Below are positions 52,544-60,897 of a DNA stretch of 64,000 nucleotides, in pieces; positions within the stretch are counted from its first letter, which is position 1, and every line of letters begins with the position of its first letter. Source of the DNA: Helicobacter hepaticus ATCC 51449 (GTDB lineage Bacteria > Campylobacterota > Campylobacteria > Campylobacterales > Helicobacteraceae); assembly GCF_000007905.1 (NCBI RefSeq), contig NC_004917.1:62001-126000 (forward strand). The letters run 5' to 3'. Under the pieces are notes generated by a model. The model had not been told where the DNA came from. It ran no database searches and saw only the letters and a program-made list of their open reading frames with translations. Both the position numbers and the translations under genes were made by a program.

Positions 52544-53260
52544 TTATTTAATCTCAAAATCTTTGCTAATCTCAAGGATTCTAAGTAAATCTTTATTCGC
52601 TTTTGTAACAACCCGAAACTCTACTCGTCTTGATTTGTCATCATCTTCAAGCGGTTTAGCAAAAGACAAACCATTAGCACGAAACACCTTAATAAGCCAC
52701 TCTTTATAATTATTGATACTTTTAAGATTAAAACAATATTTTAATACTTCTAAAGCCCTTGCTTGCGAAAGTTCAGCATTACCAAGATAACGTTCTTCAA
52801 GAGTATGAGCCACATACCAACTTTGCGATGTATGCCCTTCAATACGCACTTCCTCAATGTTATCTTGAAATTTTGGCAAAGAGAGAATCTTTACATATCG
52901 TGGAAAAAAATCATTCAAAATATCTTGAAATCGTTTTTTAACCTGTGCCGCTCCTGTATCAAAAAGCACTTCTGGCTCATTAAAACGAATCGTATTATCC
53001 TCATCAATTTGCGCATCCCATCGTTTCAAATCTTTACTAAATTCTTTCAATAATGCCTCATAAAGCTCTTGCTGAAGATTAGAATAATTTTTTGCAATCT
53101 CACTCATAGCTTGATTAAGCTCTAGCAATTTTTGGTTGTGTATCTTTAAATCCTCTTGTGTTTTTTGGGTAATAAGCATAAAAGACACCATAATGAGCAA
53201 AAAAATCATCATAATGCCCGCCATCATATCAGAAATACTAATCCACTGATTATGCTTCAT
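52544..53260 (-). CDS. MotB/OmpA-like stator protein, ZorB-like
   Basis: A 238-residue protein. A single N-terminal helix begins SISDMMAGIMMIFLLIMVSF, with an Asp at the entrance as in ion-driven stator units; a coiled-coil linker (40-75) follows; the C-terminal OmpA-like peptidoglycan-binding domain has RIEGHTSQSWYV, LSQARALEVLKYC and DDDKSRRVEFRVV. This matches ZorB of Zorya systems more than flagellar MotB. It lies 6 nt after its ZorA-like partner. No zorC, zorD or zorE homologue is next to it. Confidence 0.8.
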   Translation of the reverse strand: MKHNQWISISDMMAGIMMIFLLIMVSFMLITQKTQEDLKIHNQKLLELNQAMSEIAKNYSNLQQELYEALLKEFSKDLKRWDAQIDEDNTIRFNEPEVLFDTGAAQVKKRFQDILNDFFPRYVKILSLPKFQDNIEEVRIEGHTSQSWYVAHTLEERYLGNAELSQARALEVLKYCFNLKSINNYKEWLIKVFRANGLSFAKPLEDDDKSRRVEFRVVTKANKDLLRILEISKDFEIK

Positions 53261-53266
53261 TTTATC

Positions 53267-55186
53267 CTACCTAGAACCTATAATTTCACGCACACGGCGC
53301 AAAAACCACTCATAATTTTCCTTAAAGTTTTCAAAACTTGCACTCATTGATTCATCAAGCGAAGCAAATGTAGTTTTAATTTCTTGTTGCAAAGATTTAT
53401 TACCCTCAATGTTCTCACTTAAAATATTTTGCACATTACGATAGAGTTCAATAAGTTGAGCACTATTGTGATGAATCTGTGCATTAAGATTCCCCAGATG
53501 TGAAAGGAGATTATGCTGCAAATCACCAAAATCTTTTACCACTTGCACACCCATATCCTTAGGAATTGCTACAGAATCTTTAGTAAGTTTTTGCATAATT
53601 TTGAGATATTCGCTCGCCATTTTCTTAAGGAAATTGCTCACATTTTCATATTGTGTATTCAACGCTGTATCAGTGCGAAGCGCAAAATCATTTAAGCCCT
53701 CCAATCGCGCTTGAATAATTTCTTGCTCTTTATTTAATACAGAATCCATACTTGCGCTCAAAGTAGAAAGGTAAGTCTCTTGCATACCTTGCATACCCTT
53801 TGCCATATCCCGCATTATGGTTTCATTATGTGTATTTAAATGCGAGAGGCTCGATTCAAGACTTTCTACTATCGCCGTGTGATTTTTGGCAATATGCTCT
53901 CGCAAACGCGCAAATTCTGCTGAATTATGTGTACTTGATTCTATATTTTGCTGGATATTTTTCTCTAATTCGCGGCTTAAATTTTCAATTTGTGTATGTG
54001 CGTTACTTAAAATAGCTTTGAATATTCCCTCACTCTCCTGTGCAAGATTACTACATTGTGTGCGGAAAAGTGCGCTATGATTCTCAAGAGATTGTGCAAT
54101 ATTATCTTGTGCTTTATTTGAACTATCCTCTATAAAGATTCTCAAAGTCTCCATATTTACATTAGCGTGTTCATTGAGCTGTAAAAAGTAAGTGTCAATT
54201 CTCTTTTTAAGCTCTTCAATATTTTGTGTAGCAACCTCTTCAAGCTTACCAAAACCTTGAACAGCGCTTTTAAAAAATGTGTCTATAATCCCCAAACAAG
54301 CTCTTGCATTCTCACCAAGCGTGGCAACTTCACTAAGTTGAGCGTGAAGCATATCTCCTTTTGCTTTCATCTCATCAATCATATTTAAAGTCTTCCCATA
54401 AAATGCCATAGTTTGTTCATTTTGTGCATTAATAGATGCCAAAGTAGCCTGTGTAGCACTCATTGCACTTGCACTCTCTTGCATTGCACTTTGAGTTTGA
54501 ATAAGCAAAGTTTGAGTTTGCTCAATATGCTGCTTATAATTTTCCTGCCACAAAAGAAGCTTACCTACTGCACTATTAAGTTCTTTAAAATTATCTCCAA
54601 ATTGATTTTGTAAATTATGGTTAAAATCTCTAATGACAAGTTCCAATGCGCTAATCAACTCCTTAGAGGCACCGCTAGCAAGCTGCTTAATGGCTTCTTG
54701 TAAAGAAACATCTATCTTTTGAAGTGCAGATGCTAAAATCTCATTTGTAGTAGCGTTTATCTGTAATATATCCTCTTTAGTAGGCAATTCAAGCGCTTTA
54801 TGATTAATCTCTTCAAGAGATTTAAGATAGTTTAAATTCCCAGCTTGATGGAGCAGATAATCTAGATTCATATCTTGGGTGCTTTTAATACCCTTTGCCC
54901 TTTGTATAATAGAAAGTGTAATAGCCAAACCCATACCCACAATAGAAGTATAAAATGCAGTCTTTAACCCATCAAGCAGCAATGGCACGGAATCTTGCAA
55001 GGCAAGAGTATCAAATCCCATAAGTCCTACAAAAATTCCTACAAATGTCCCAAGCACTCCCGTGCTCATAATAATTGCCTTAAAATCCTTGTGTGCAGGC
55101 TCACCAAAAGTTTTAAAATCCCACACAAATAGCCCCACCATTAAAATAGTAAAGCAAATATTAATCAGCCAATTTAACTCTTGCAT
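53267..55186 (-). CDS. MotA/TolQ/ExbB-type channel with long coiled-coil tail, ZorA-like
   Basis: A 639-residue protein: three predicted N-terminal helices (about 8-25, 38-60, 73-95), with STGVLGTFVGIFVGLMGFD and LLLDGLKTAFYTSIVGMGLA matching the MotA/TolQ/ExbB core, then about 500 residues of mostly helical, Gln/Glu/Asn-rich sequence that looks like a long intracellular coiled-coil tail. This architecture is that of ZorA, the motor with a long tail. With the ZorB-like partner it should form a proton- or sodium-driven unit. Start has AGGAGG. Inserted between exbD and rpmH, which are neighbours in H. pylori. Confidence 0.78.
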   Translation of the reverse strand: MQELNWLINICFTILMVGLFVWDFKTFGEPAHKDFKAIIMSTGVLGTFVGIFVGLMGFDTLALQDSVPLLLDGLKTAFYTSIVGMGLAITLSIIQRAKGIKSTQDMNLDYLLHQAGNLNYLKSLEEINHKALELPTKEDILQINATTNEILASALQKIDVSLQEAIKQLASGASKELISALELVIRDFNHNLQNQFGDNFKELNSAVGKLLLWQENYKQHIEQTQTLLIQTQSAMQESASAMSATQATLASINAQNEQTMAFYGKTLNMIDEMKAKGDMLHAQLSEVATLGENARACLGIIDTFFKSAVQGFGKLEEVATQNIEELKKRIDTYFLQLNEHANVNMETLRIFIEDSSNKAQDNIAQSLENHSALFRTQCSNLAQESEGIFKAILSNAHTQIENLSRELEKNIQQNIESSTHNSAEFARLREHIAKNHTAIVESLESSLSHLNTHNETIMRDMAKGMQGMQETYLSTLSASMDSVLNKEQEIIQARLEGLNDFALRTDTALNTQYENVSNFLKKMASEYLKIMQKLTKDSVAIPKDMGVQVVKDFGDLQHNLLSHLGNLNAQIHHNSAQLIELYRNVQNILSENIEGNKSLQQEIKTTFASLDESMSASFENFKENYEWFLRRVREIIGSR

Positions 55187-55207
55187 AAGCCCTCCTTTAG
55201 TTGGAAT

Positions 55208-55588
55208 CTATTTTTGTTCTGCAATAACATACACATCATTAATACCTTTATCACGCAACATTGTTGTAATTTCAAGGAAAAACTCTAAGCCACTTTGCCT
55301 ATCACCACGAATGATAACTTGTATGTTTTTATCAAGCTGCTCAAGCTGTGCGCCTATCTCTTGGAGTGAAAGAGGTTTATCATCAAGAAAAAAATCTCCT
55401 TCTTTATTAATTGTAATGCTGTGTGTTTCTCTTTTATCTGTATTTTGTCCTTGTGTCTGATCAATTTGAGGCACATCAACTTGGATTCTTGACTGCACCA
55501 CAAATGAAGCACTTGTAAGCACTATCACAAGCAAGACAAGCATAATATCAATAAAAGGTATCAAATTAAGAGAATCTATTTTTTTCAT
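55208..55588 (-). CDS. exbD: Biopolymer transport protein ExbD
   Basis: A 126-residue ExbD/TolR protein. One N-terminal helix (LIPFIDIMLVLLVIVLTSASF) carries the functional Asp (FIDIMLVLL); the rest is a periplasmic domain (VIIRGDRQSGLEFFLEI). It forms the TonB energising complex with ExbB. Its ATG overlaps the exbB stop as ATGA. Confidence 0.93.
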   Translation of the reverse strand: MKKIDSLNLIPFIDIMLVLLVIVLTSASFVVQSRIQVDVPQIDQTQGQNTDKRETHSITINKEGDFFLDDKPLSLQEIGAQLEQLDKNIQVIIRGDRQSGLEFFLEITTMLRDKGINDVYVIAEQK

Positions 55589-56037
55589 ATATCATACCTT
55601 GTAGGGGTTTTTGGCTTATGTGGAGGATTATGTGCAATATCCCAAAGTGAAAGCAATACTTCGCTCCTACGAAGTAAAAGATTATAAAATACGATTGAGG
55701 GTATAGCCACTATTAGTCCTGCTGCAGTGGCTTTAAGTGCGAGCGCCAATCCAGACATAATATTTTGCGTATCTATGAGAGAAGTAGAGCCAATTTCTAC
55801 AAAAGTTACCATAATACCAATAACTGTCCCTAAAAGTCCAATATACGGGGCATTTGAACCAATTGTAGCAATGAGTGTTAGTCGCTTGTGGAGCTCTAAC
55901 TCTAAGATTCTCTTATCACTAAAAGCATCAAGGTTTATCTTACGATATGCCCACCAACGCTCTAATGCCAAACCAAGAACTACTATACTTAAAAAGAGTA
56001 AGAATCCAAGCACCCCATAATCAACTATTTCCTTCAT
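55585..56037 (-). CDS. exbB: Biopolymer transport protein ExbB
   Basis: A 150-residue ExbB/TolQ-type protein with three helices: VLGFLLFLSIVVLGLALERW, PYIGLLGTVIGIMVTFVEIG and ALKATAAGLIVAIPSIVFYN. It uses the proton gradient with ExbD to drive TonB-dependent uptake, such as iron or nickel in Helicobacter. AAAGGAG precedes the ATG. It follows smpB by 18 nt. Confidence 0.93.
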   Translation of the reverse strand: MKEIVDYGVLGFLLFLSIVVLGLALERWWAYRKINLDAFSDKRILELELHKRLTLIATIGSNAPYIGLLGTVIGIMVTFVEIGSTSLIDTQNIMSGLALALKATAAGLIVAIPSIVFYNLLLRRSEVLLSLWDIAHNPPHKPKTPTRYDI

Positions 56038-56055
56038 ATCTAACTCCTTTATAGG

Positions 56056-56523
56056 CTACAACTTTTTGCCATAGCTTTTCATATGCGCTCTTGCTTCACG
56101 CTCAAGCATTTTTTTCTTAATGCTCTCTCGCTTATCGTGCAATTTTTTCCCTCGCACAAGTGCAATACAAAGTTTAATTTTATTTTTTTGATTAAAATAA
56201 ATGTTTAATGGAACAATGCTTAAAGATTCTTTGCTTACACTCCCAAACAATTTATCAATCTCTTTTTTATGAAGCAAAAGTTTCCTTTCTCTGCGTTCAT
56301 TGGGCTTAAAATGCGTATAAGTCGTTTGTAAAAATGAAATATGAGCATTAAACAAAAAGGCTTCTCCGCGTATGATTTTTATAAAACTATCTTTAAGATT
56401 TACTCGTCCTGCGCGAATACTTTTTACTTCGCTTCCTTGCAACACAATACCACTTTCTAAACTTTGAAGAATCTCATAATCAAAATATGCTTTTTTATTT
56501 TTTGCAATCACTCGTATGGGCAT
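56056..56523 (-). CDS. smpB: SsrA-binding protein SmpB
   Basis: A 155-residue tmRNA partner in trans-translation. NKKAYFDYEILQSLESGIVL, GSEVKSIRAGRVNLKDSF and the basic C-terminal tail (HDKRESIKKKMLEREARAH) are canonical. The ATG at 56523 follows AGGAGC; the open frame runs much further upstream only as a shadow of ispE. It starts 1 nt after the ispE stop. Confidence 0.96.
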   Translation of the reverse strand: MPIRVIAKNKKAYFDYEILQSLESGIVLQGSEVKSIRAGRVNLKDSFIKIIRGEAFLFNAHISFLQTTYTHFKPNERRERKLLLHKKEIDKLFGSVSKESLSIVPLNIYFNQKNKIKLCIALVRGKKLHDKRESIKKKMLEREARAHMKSYGKKL

Positions 56524-56524
56524 A

Positions 56525-57328
56525 TCAAACTTGCTCCTGTCTAAAAAAGCTACTGCCACTGCCGCTAAAATACCAACCTTCGCCAAGCTCTTGTGCAATA
56601 TCCCTAAGATGTGGATAAATCTCACACGCACTTTCATATAAATCATTGAGGGTGCTTTTAGAAAAATGATTTGAGAGCAATTCAAGACTAGTTTTTGCAA
56701 ACCACTCATTTGCAGGTGCGCTATATGAGCGCTTATGCGCTTTGATGGAATCTGCATAGCATTTATAGACTTTTGTAGTATCACAAAATATATGTGGTGG
56801 CGTATAAATGCTGTATTGTAATGGTTTTTCATTTAGAGATTGAATATATTGCCCTTTTCCGCTCACATTTGCACTCTCTTCCCCACTCACAAAAAATGCT
56901 ACATCTGCTCCAATCTTTTCTCCCACTGCCATAAGCTGTTTTTGACTTAAACCTAGCCCAAAAAAATTGTTTACCCCAATAAGAAATGCTCCAGCATTTC
57001 CACTTCCCCCACCTAATCCTGCACCTTTAGGTATAGATTTTTGCACTTCTATTTTTACACACTCAATGGCTTTTACAGCAGTCTTTTGTCCTTGAATATC
57101 TAAAAAATCTTGCAATACGCATTTTGCTTTATAAATAAGATTATCTTTTTCCTCGCAATCAAAATCCCCTTGTAAAGTAAAGCAAGAATAATGTGTGATA
57201 TTCATTTCATCATATAGCTCTCCTTTTGCCAAAACAAAGCGAGAATGAATCTGATGAAAGCCATCTTTGTGTCCCAAAATTTTAAGAAAAATATTGAGCT
57301 TTGGATAAATTTTGATAGTTTCACTCAT
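56525..57328 (-). CDS. ispE: 4-diphosphocytidyl-2-C-methyl-D-erythritol kinase
   Basis: A 267-residue GHMP kinase of the MEP isoprenoid pathway. YPKLNIFLKILGHKDGFHQI holds the catalytic Lys region, PKGAGLGGGSGNAGAFLIGV the ATP loop, and GWYFSGSGSSFF the C-terminal motif. The gene lies between csrA and smpB as in H. pylori. The GHMP loop is clear, so the call is firm. Confidence 0.95.
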   Translation of the reverse strand: MSETIKIYPKLNIFLKILGHKDGFHQIHSRFVLAKGELYDEMNITHYSCFTLQGDFDCEEKDNLIYKAKCVLQDFLDIQGQKTAVKAIECVKIEVQKSIPKGAGLGGGSGNAGAFLIGVNNFFGLGLSQKQLMAVGEKIGADVAFFVSGEESANVSGKGQYIQSLNEKPLQYSIYTPPHIFCDTTKVYKCYADSIKAHKRSYSAPANEWFAKTSLELLSNHFSKSTLNDLYESACEIYPHLRDIAQELGEGWYFSGSGSSFFRQEQV

Positions 57329-57334
57329 TTTTGT

Positions 57335-57574
57335 TCATTTCTTATGGGCTTTAAGCAAAAACTTTATCTCTGATACAGCTTTTATATCATCACTTTGCGA
57401 AGCTTGTTTGTTCTGTGAAGTAATTGCCTCTTTAAGCTCTCCACGTAAAATCACACAATTTTCTGGTGCAGAAAACCCGAGTCTCACGCTGCCTTTGTCA
57501 ATGGAGATAATCTTTATTTCAATATCATCGCCAATTATCACGCTGTCATCTTGTTTTCTTGAAAGTATCAACAT
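57335..57574 (-). CDS. csrA: Carbon storage regulator CsrA
   Basis: A 79-residue RNA-binding regulator that blocks or stabilises mRNAs at GGA motifs. MLILSRKQDDSVIIGDDIEI is the canonical start and VRLGFSAPENCVILRGEL the RNA-binding strand region. In Helicobacter it affects motility and stress genes. AGGATAGAAT precedes the ATG, which lies 29 nt inside the end of truB. It ends 6 nt before ispE. Confidence 0.96.
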   Translation of the reverse strand: MLILSRKQDDSVIIGDDIEIKIISIDKGSVRLGFSAPENCVILRGELKEAITSQNKQASQSDDIKAVSEIKFLLKAHKK

Positions 57575-58400
57575 ATTCTATCCTATTTAAAATGTATTGT
57601 ATGCCACCATTTGAAAATATCTCAATTATAGAAAAAAAATCCTCAAAACAAACTATATATTTTCCTTTTTGGGCATTTTTTAATGTAATTTTTTTACCAT
57701 CATACATCTGCTTAGAGAATCTGTGCATATTTTCTAGTTGAGGATAAGGGAGATACTCAAGTGGATTAAGGATTCTTATTTGCTCTGTGGCACTCACGCT
57801 CATTTGTCCCTCACTTATTCGCTCTAGGCTTGAGAGCACACCATTTACGCCAAGCTTTTTGGCTATTATCTCCCCAATACTTCGCACATATGCACCCTCA
57901 CTCACACTCACTTCAAAATGCACAAAAGGGTGATGATATGATAACAATGTAATATTATAAATACTCATTTGAATCTGCTGTAGAGTAAATACCTTACCCT
58001 CTCTTGCAAGTTTATATGCCCTTTGTCCATTGATATGTTTTGCGCTAAAAGCAGGAGGCGTATAATCAAAAGTGCCTTTTAAAGAAAAGAGAATCTTCTC
58101 TATATCACTCTGATTGTATTCAGGGATAATCTCAATAGATTCTATATGCTCAATATCCAAACTTGCAGACTTTGCACCAAGCCAAAGTGTCGCTCTATAA
58201 GCTTTAGGCACTTTTTGTAAATGCGGAAAAAGACGCGTATAGCTACCAAATCCCACTACAAGCACACCTTTTGCAAAAGGGTCAAGTGTGCCAAGATAAC
58301 CCGCCTTTGACATACCAAAGTGCTTTTTTAAACGAGAGAGACACGCATTTGAGCTTAAAAATGGTGGCTTATACGCAGCCACGAGTAGAGCATTTGCCAA
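57546..58400 (-). CDS. truB: tRNA pseudouridine-55 synthase
   Basis: A 284-residue TruB. KPPFLSSNACLSRLKKHF, AGYLGTLDPFAKGVLVVGFG (catalytic Asp in GTLDP), PPAFSAKHINGQRAYKLARE and SEGAYVRSIGEIIAKKLG are conserved. The start is TTG at 58400, with AAGGA six bases upstream; no ATG is close. First gene after a good sigma70 promoter, leading the group truB-csrA-ispE-smpB-exbB-exbD. Confidence 0.95.
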   Translation of the reverse strand: MANALLVAAYKPPFLSSNACLSRLKKHFGMSKAGYLGTLDPFAKGVLVVGFGSYTRLFPHLQKVPKAYRATLWLGAKSASLDIEHIESIEIIPEYNQSDIEKILFSLKGTFDYTPPAFSAKHINGQRAYKLAREGKVFTLQQIQMSIYNITLLSYHHPFVHFEVSVSEGAYVRSIGEIIAKKLGVNGVLSSLERISEGQMSVSATEQIRILNPLEYLPYPQLENMHRFSKQMYDGKKITLKNAQKGKYIVCFEDFFSIIEIFSNGGIQYILNRIEYVDTFKKTR

Positions 58401-58430
58401 TATATATCCTTATTTAATATGCAATCTGGC

Positions 58431-58460
58431 ATTATATGGGATTTATAATAAGTATGTCAA
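58431..58460 (-). promoter_or_regulatory. Sigma70 promoter for truB operon
   Basis: TTGACA at 58455-58460 and TATAAT at 58431-58436 on the minus strand, 18-nt spacer, about 31 nt ahead of the truB start. Confidence 0.7.
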
Positions 58461-58462
58461 TC

Positions 58463-59524
58463 CTATTTTGCTCCATATTTGATAAGTAAGGCAATAACAG
58501 ATTTTAAGTGATGATATTTTTTATCGCGATACTTGGTGTTTTCAAGCAAAGTTTCAGGCTTATATGATGAGGGGATATAAGAATTCACATCTCCACCATT
58601 GAGTATGAAAAATTCAAGCAAGTCTAACATTTCCTGCTCTTTTTTGATATCCAAATCAATCTTATACGAATTAATCTTATATATTATTTCAGCCATTACA
58701 TTTACTCTCTCAACCCAATCTAATCCTCTATAATACAAGCGTACAACATAATTCATACACTCTTTACAACCTTGCTCTTTTGCCTTTAGAAAAACTGCCT
58801 TTATTTCATCTATACCAAAACCATTATTCCTAAAACCTTTATTTAGCATAGCATATAATAATCCCCAGTTCTCACAAGTTATATCCTCTAAAGGCTCATT
58901 AATGCGCTCTAGCATCAAATGAAACGCCCTAGAACTAAATCCATTATAGCTAAAATCCCTACTTGCCCAGCATAGATATTGAACCGACATATTAGATTCT
59001 TCTAAAGCCCTATTTACAACAAGCTCTGCCACTTCATCAGTAATTTTTCTATCCAAGAGATTGAGTAGCAAAAAGCCTTTATCAAATATAACCCTTGCTC
59101 CATATTCTAAGAGAAGCTTTGCCATTTCATTATCTCCACGAGATAAAGCAATATAAAGTGCGCTCTTAGAATCACCACCTAGATTCACATCTCCGCCAAG
59201 TCGCAAATATAAACGCACATTCTCTATATCACCGCGTGCCACAAGATAGTGCAAATCCCTATATCTATAATTTGACGCATTATAGTCTTCTTCATTTCCC
59301 TCAAAGCCTTTCATCGCTCCAAGATATAGTAATAAGGTAACTTTTTTGGGATTATAATCATTGCTATATGTAAAATCTACGCTATGTATAAGCATACTTC
59401 CAAGCACTACACGATATAAAAAAATACCAATGAAAAAGACAAGTCCTATAAACACTATTCTTTTAAGAAGTTTTTTTATCTTAACCCATTTGTTTGTATG
59501 GTTTATAGTCTCCAAACTTTGCAA
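58463..59524 (-). CDS. Membrane-anchored ankyrin-repeat protein
   Basis: A 353-residue protein. A basic start and one helix (IVFIGLVFFIGIFLYRVVLG, about residues 24-45) anchor it, then degenerate ankyrin repeats: RYRDLHYLVARGDIENVRLY, LRLGGDVNLGGDSKSALYIA, NEMAKLLLEYGARV, and near the end FFILNGGDVNSYIPSSY. A helical region with a conserved-looking CKEC pair lies between. Function not recognised. It is 6 nt after a second ankyrin gene, and both follow the HIT gene in one run. Confidence 0.75.
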   Translation of the reverse strand: MQSLETINHTNKWVKIKKLLKRIVFIGLVFFIGIFLYRVVLGSMLIHSVDFTYSNDYNPKKVTLLLYLGAMKGFEGNEEDYNASNYRYRDLHYLVARGDIENVRLYLRLGGDVNLGGDSKSALYIALSRGDNEMAKLLLEYGARVIFDKGFLLLNLLDRKITDEVAELVVNRALEESNMSVQYLCWASRDFSYNGFSSRAFHLMLERINEPLEDITCENWGLLYAMLNKGFRNNGFGIDEIKAVFLKAKEQGCKECMNYVVRLYYRGLDWVERVNVMAEIIYKINSYKIDLDIKKEQEMLDLLEFFILNGGDVNSYIPSSYKPETLLENTKYRDKKYHHLKSVIALLIKYGAK

Positions 59525-59530
59525 GAGAAT

Positions 59531-60391
59531 CTACCAAAGTTGAAGTTCTGTGCTTGTTTTTTTATAAAGATTTTTATTTTTCCCCTCAAGGTCATATTCT
59601 ACTGCGAATCCATATTTAATATTACTTGCACCCGATTTTTTAATGCGAATTGCCTCATAAGTATCAGTAGGAATACTCAAACTCCCAACTGATGCGCTTG
59701 AACGTGGAGGGATTTTCCTATTTACTTCAGTCTCACTTATTAAATCTCCATTGATATAGAGTGCCATATAAGTAATTGTAGCAAATTTCTCACTTTCATT
59801 ACTGATAGTAATATTTACACTTCCCTGTCCTAAATTAAATCCAGAAGCTTTCAGTGTAATATCATCATTTTTGATACTCACTGCAGGCAAAGAGCGATTT
59901 GCAAGAATATAACGCGCTGGTGTATCTCCTTTAAAGTTTTCCGCATACATATCCGCACCATTTGACAAAAGAAGCTTTATCATTTCCGAATTTTTTCTCA
60001 TTACCGCATAGTGAAGTGGCGTATTACCTAAATGTTCATCAGCTACCCTCACCTTTGCTCCTTTATTTATAAGCGCTTGAGCAAACCTAAGATTGTTTAA
60101 AGCGACAACTTTAAGCAAAGGGGTTTCGCCGTGGCATACTGCATTCACATCAGCTCCGCGTTCAATGAGTAAATATAGAATCTCCATATTTCCCTTGCGT
60201 GCTGCATCATAAAGTGGTGTGCTTCCACGCAATCGTGCTTCAATATCTGCTCCAAGATTAATACCCTTGCGCACCTCTGTATAATTATTGCTAAAAAGCA
60301 AATGATTGTATCTCTCATTCGCCCCATAACATAATGCTGCTAAGACAAACCATATATATAAAATCCCTCTTACACCTTGAAAATGCTTCAT
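59531..60391 (-). CDS. Exported ankyrin-repeat protein
   Basis: A 286-residue protein with a signal peptide (GILYIWFVLAALCYGANE). Four clear ankyrin repeats follow: NLGADIEARLRGSTPLYDAA, IERGADVNAVCHGETPLLKV, NKGAKVRVADEHLGNTPLHY and SNGADMYAENFKGDTPARYI. The last 110 residues form a beta-rich domain (FNLGQGSVNITISNESEKF) like a small extracellular fold. It is likely periplasmic or secreted and binds proteins. It overlaps the HIT gene by 4 nt (ATGA). Confidence 0.8.
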   Translation of the reverse strand: MKHFQGVRGILYIWFVLAALCYGANERYNHLLFSNNYTEVRKGINLGADIEARLRGSTPLYDAARKGNMEILYLLIERGADVNAVCHGETPLLKVVALNNLRFAQALINKGAKVRVADEHLGNTPLHYAVMRKNSEMIKLLLSNGADMYAENFKGDTPARYILANRSLPAVSIKNDDITLKASGFNLGQGSVNITISNESEKFATITYMALYINGDLISETEVNRKIPPRSSASVGSLSIPTDTYEAIRIKKSGASNIKYGFAVEYDLEGKNKNLYKKTSTELQLW

Positions 60392-60885
60392 ACTTTCTCC
60401 TTTGCGAAATGTTTTAAGCTTAAGTATTTTATCTTTTTATACACACTATCAAAATCCATTCCATAAGTGCGCACATCACCAATGCTTGTTATAAAATTTG
60501 TATCACCTATATAACGTGGCACAAAGTGGATATGCAAATGTTCGGGTATGCCTGCTCCACCGGCTTTTTTGATATTTAAACCCATATTCACACCTTGCGC
60601 ACCATACTCATAAAGCACATTCATTGCTTTGTATGAAAGCTTGTGCAAATGCAACCAAGTCTCTAAAGGTAACTCTTCAGGTGAATCACGATGAGTTAAA
60701 GGAATAAGCATAAAATGTCCGGGTGTATAAGGATAAAGATTCATAACACCAAAGGCAACATCATCACGATAGATTACACGATTACATTCGTCATCTTGCG
60801 GATTATTTGCAATCGCGCAAAATACGCAGCCTTCAGAACAAGAACCAAAATACTTACTTCGCCAAGGTGCATAGATTCTCTCCAT
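60388..60885 (-). CDS. HIT-family nucleotide hydrolase
   Basis: A 165-residue HIT protein. APWRSKYFGS and CVFCAIANNPQDDEC open the protein, with possible zinc cysteines, and HLHIHFVPR is the histidine triad. The APWRxxY start is typical of the bacterial Ap4A phosphorylase-like/HIT branch. It probably hydrolyses or phosphorylises dinucleoside polyphosphates or nucleotide adducts. It lies 12 nt after murF. Confidence 0.92.
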   Translation of the reverse strand: MERIYAPWRSKYFGSCSEGCVFCAIANNPQDDECNRVIYRDDVAFGVMNLYPYTPGHFMLIPLTHRDSPEELPLETWLHLHKLSYKAMNVLYEYGAQGVNMGLNIKKAGGAGIPEHLHIHFVPRYIGDTNFITSIGDVRTYGMDFDSVYKKIKYLSLKHFAKEKV

Positions 60886-60897
60886 TGCCGCTTTTCC

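Noticed and set aside
52544-55186. A complete Zorya defence system
   Set aside because: Only ZorA- and ZorB-like genes are present. The neighbours are exbD, exbB and rpmH, with no helicase, nuclease or other effector gene.
56524-56832. A longer smpB reading frame
   Set aside because: The upstream extension lies entirely inside ispE in another frame. The ATG at 56523 has a ribosome site and gives the usual SmpB length.
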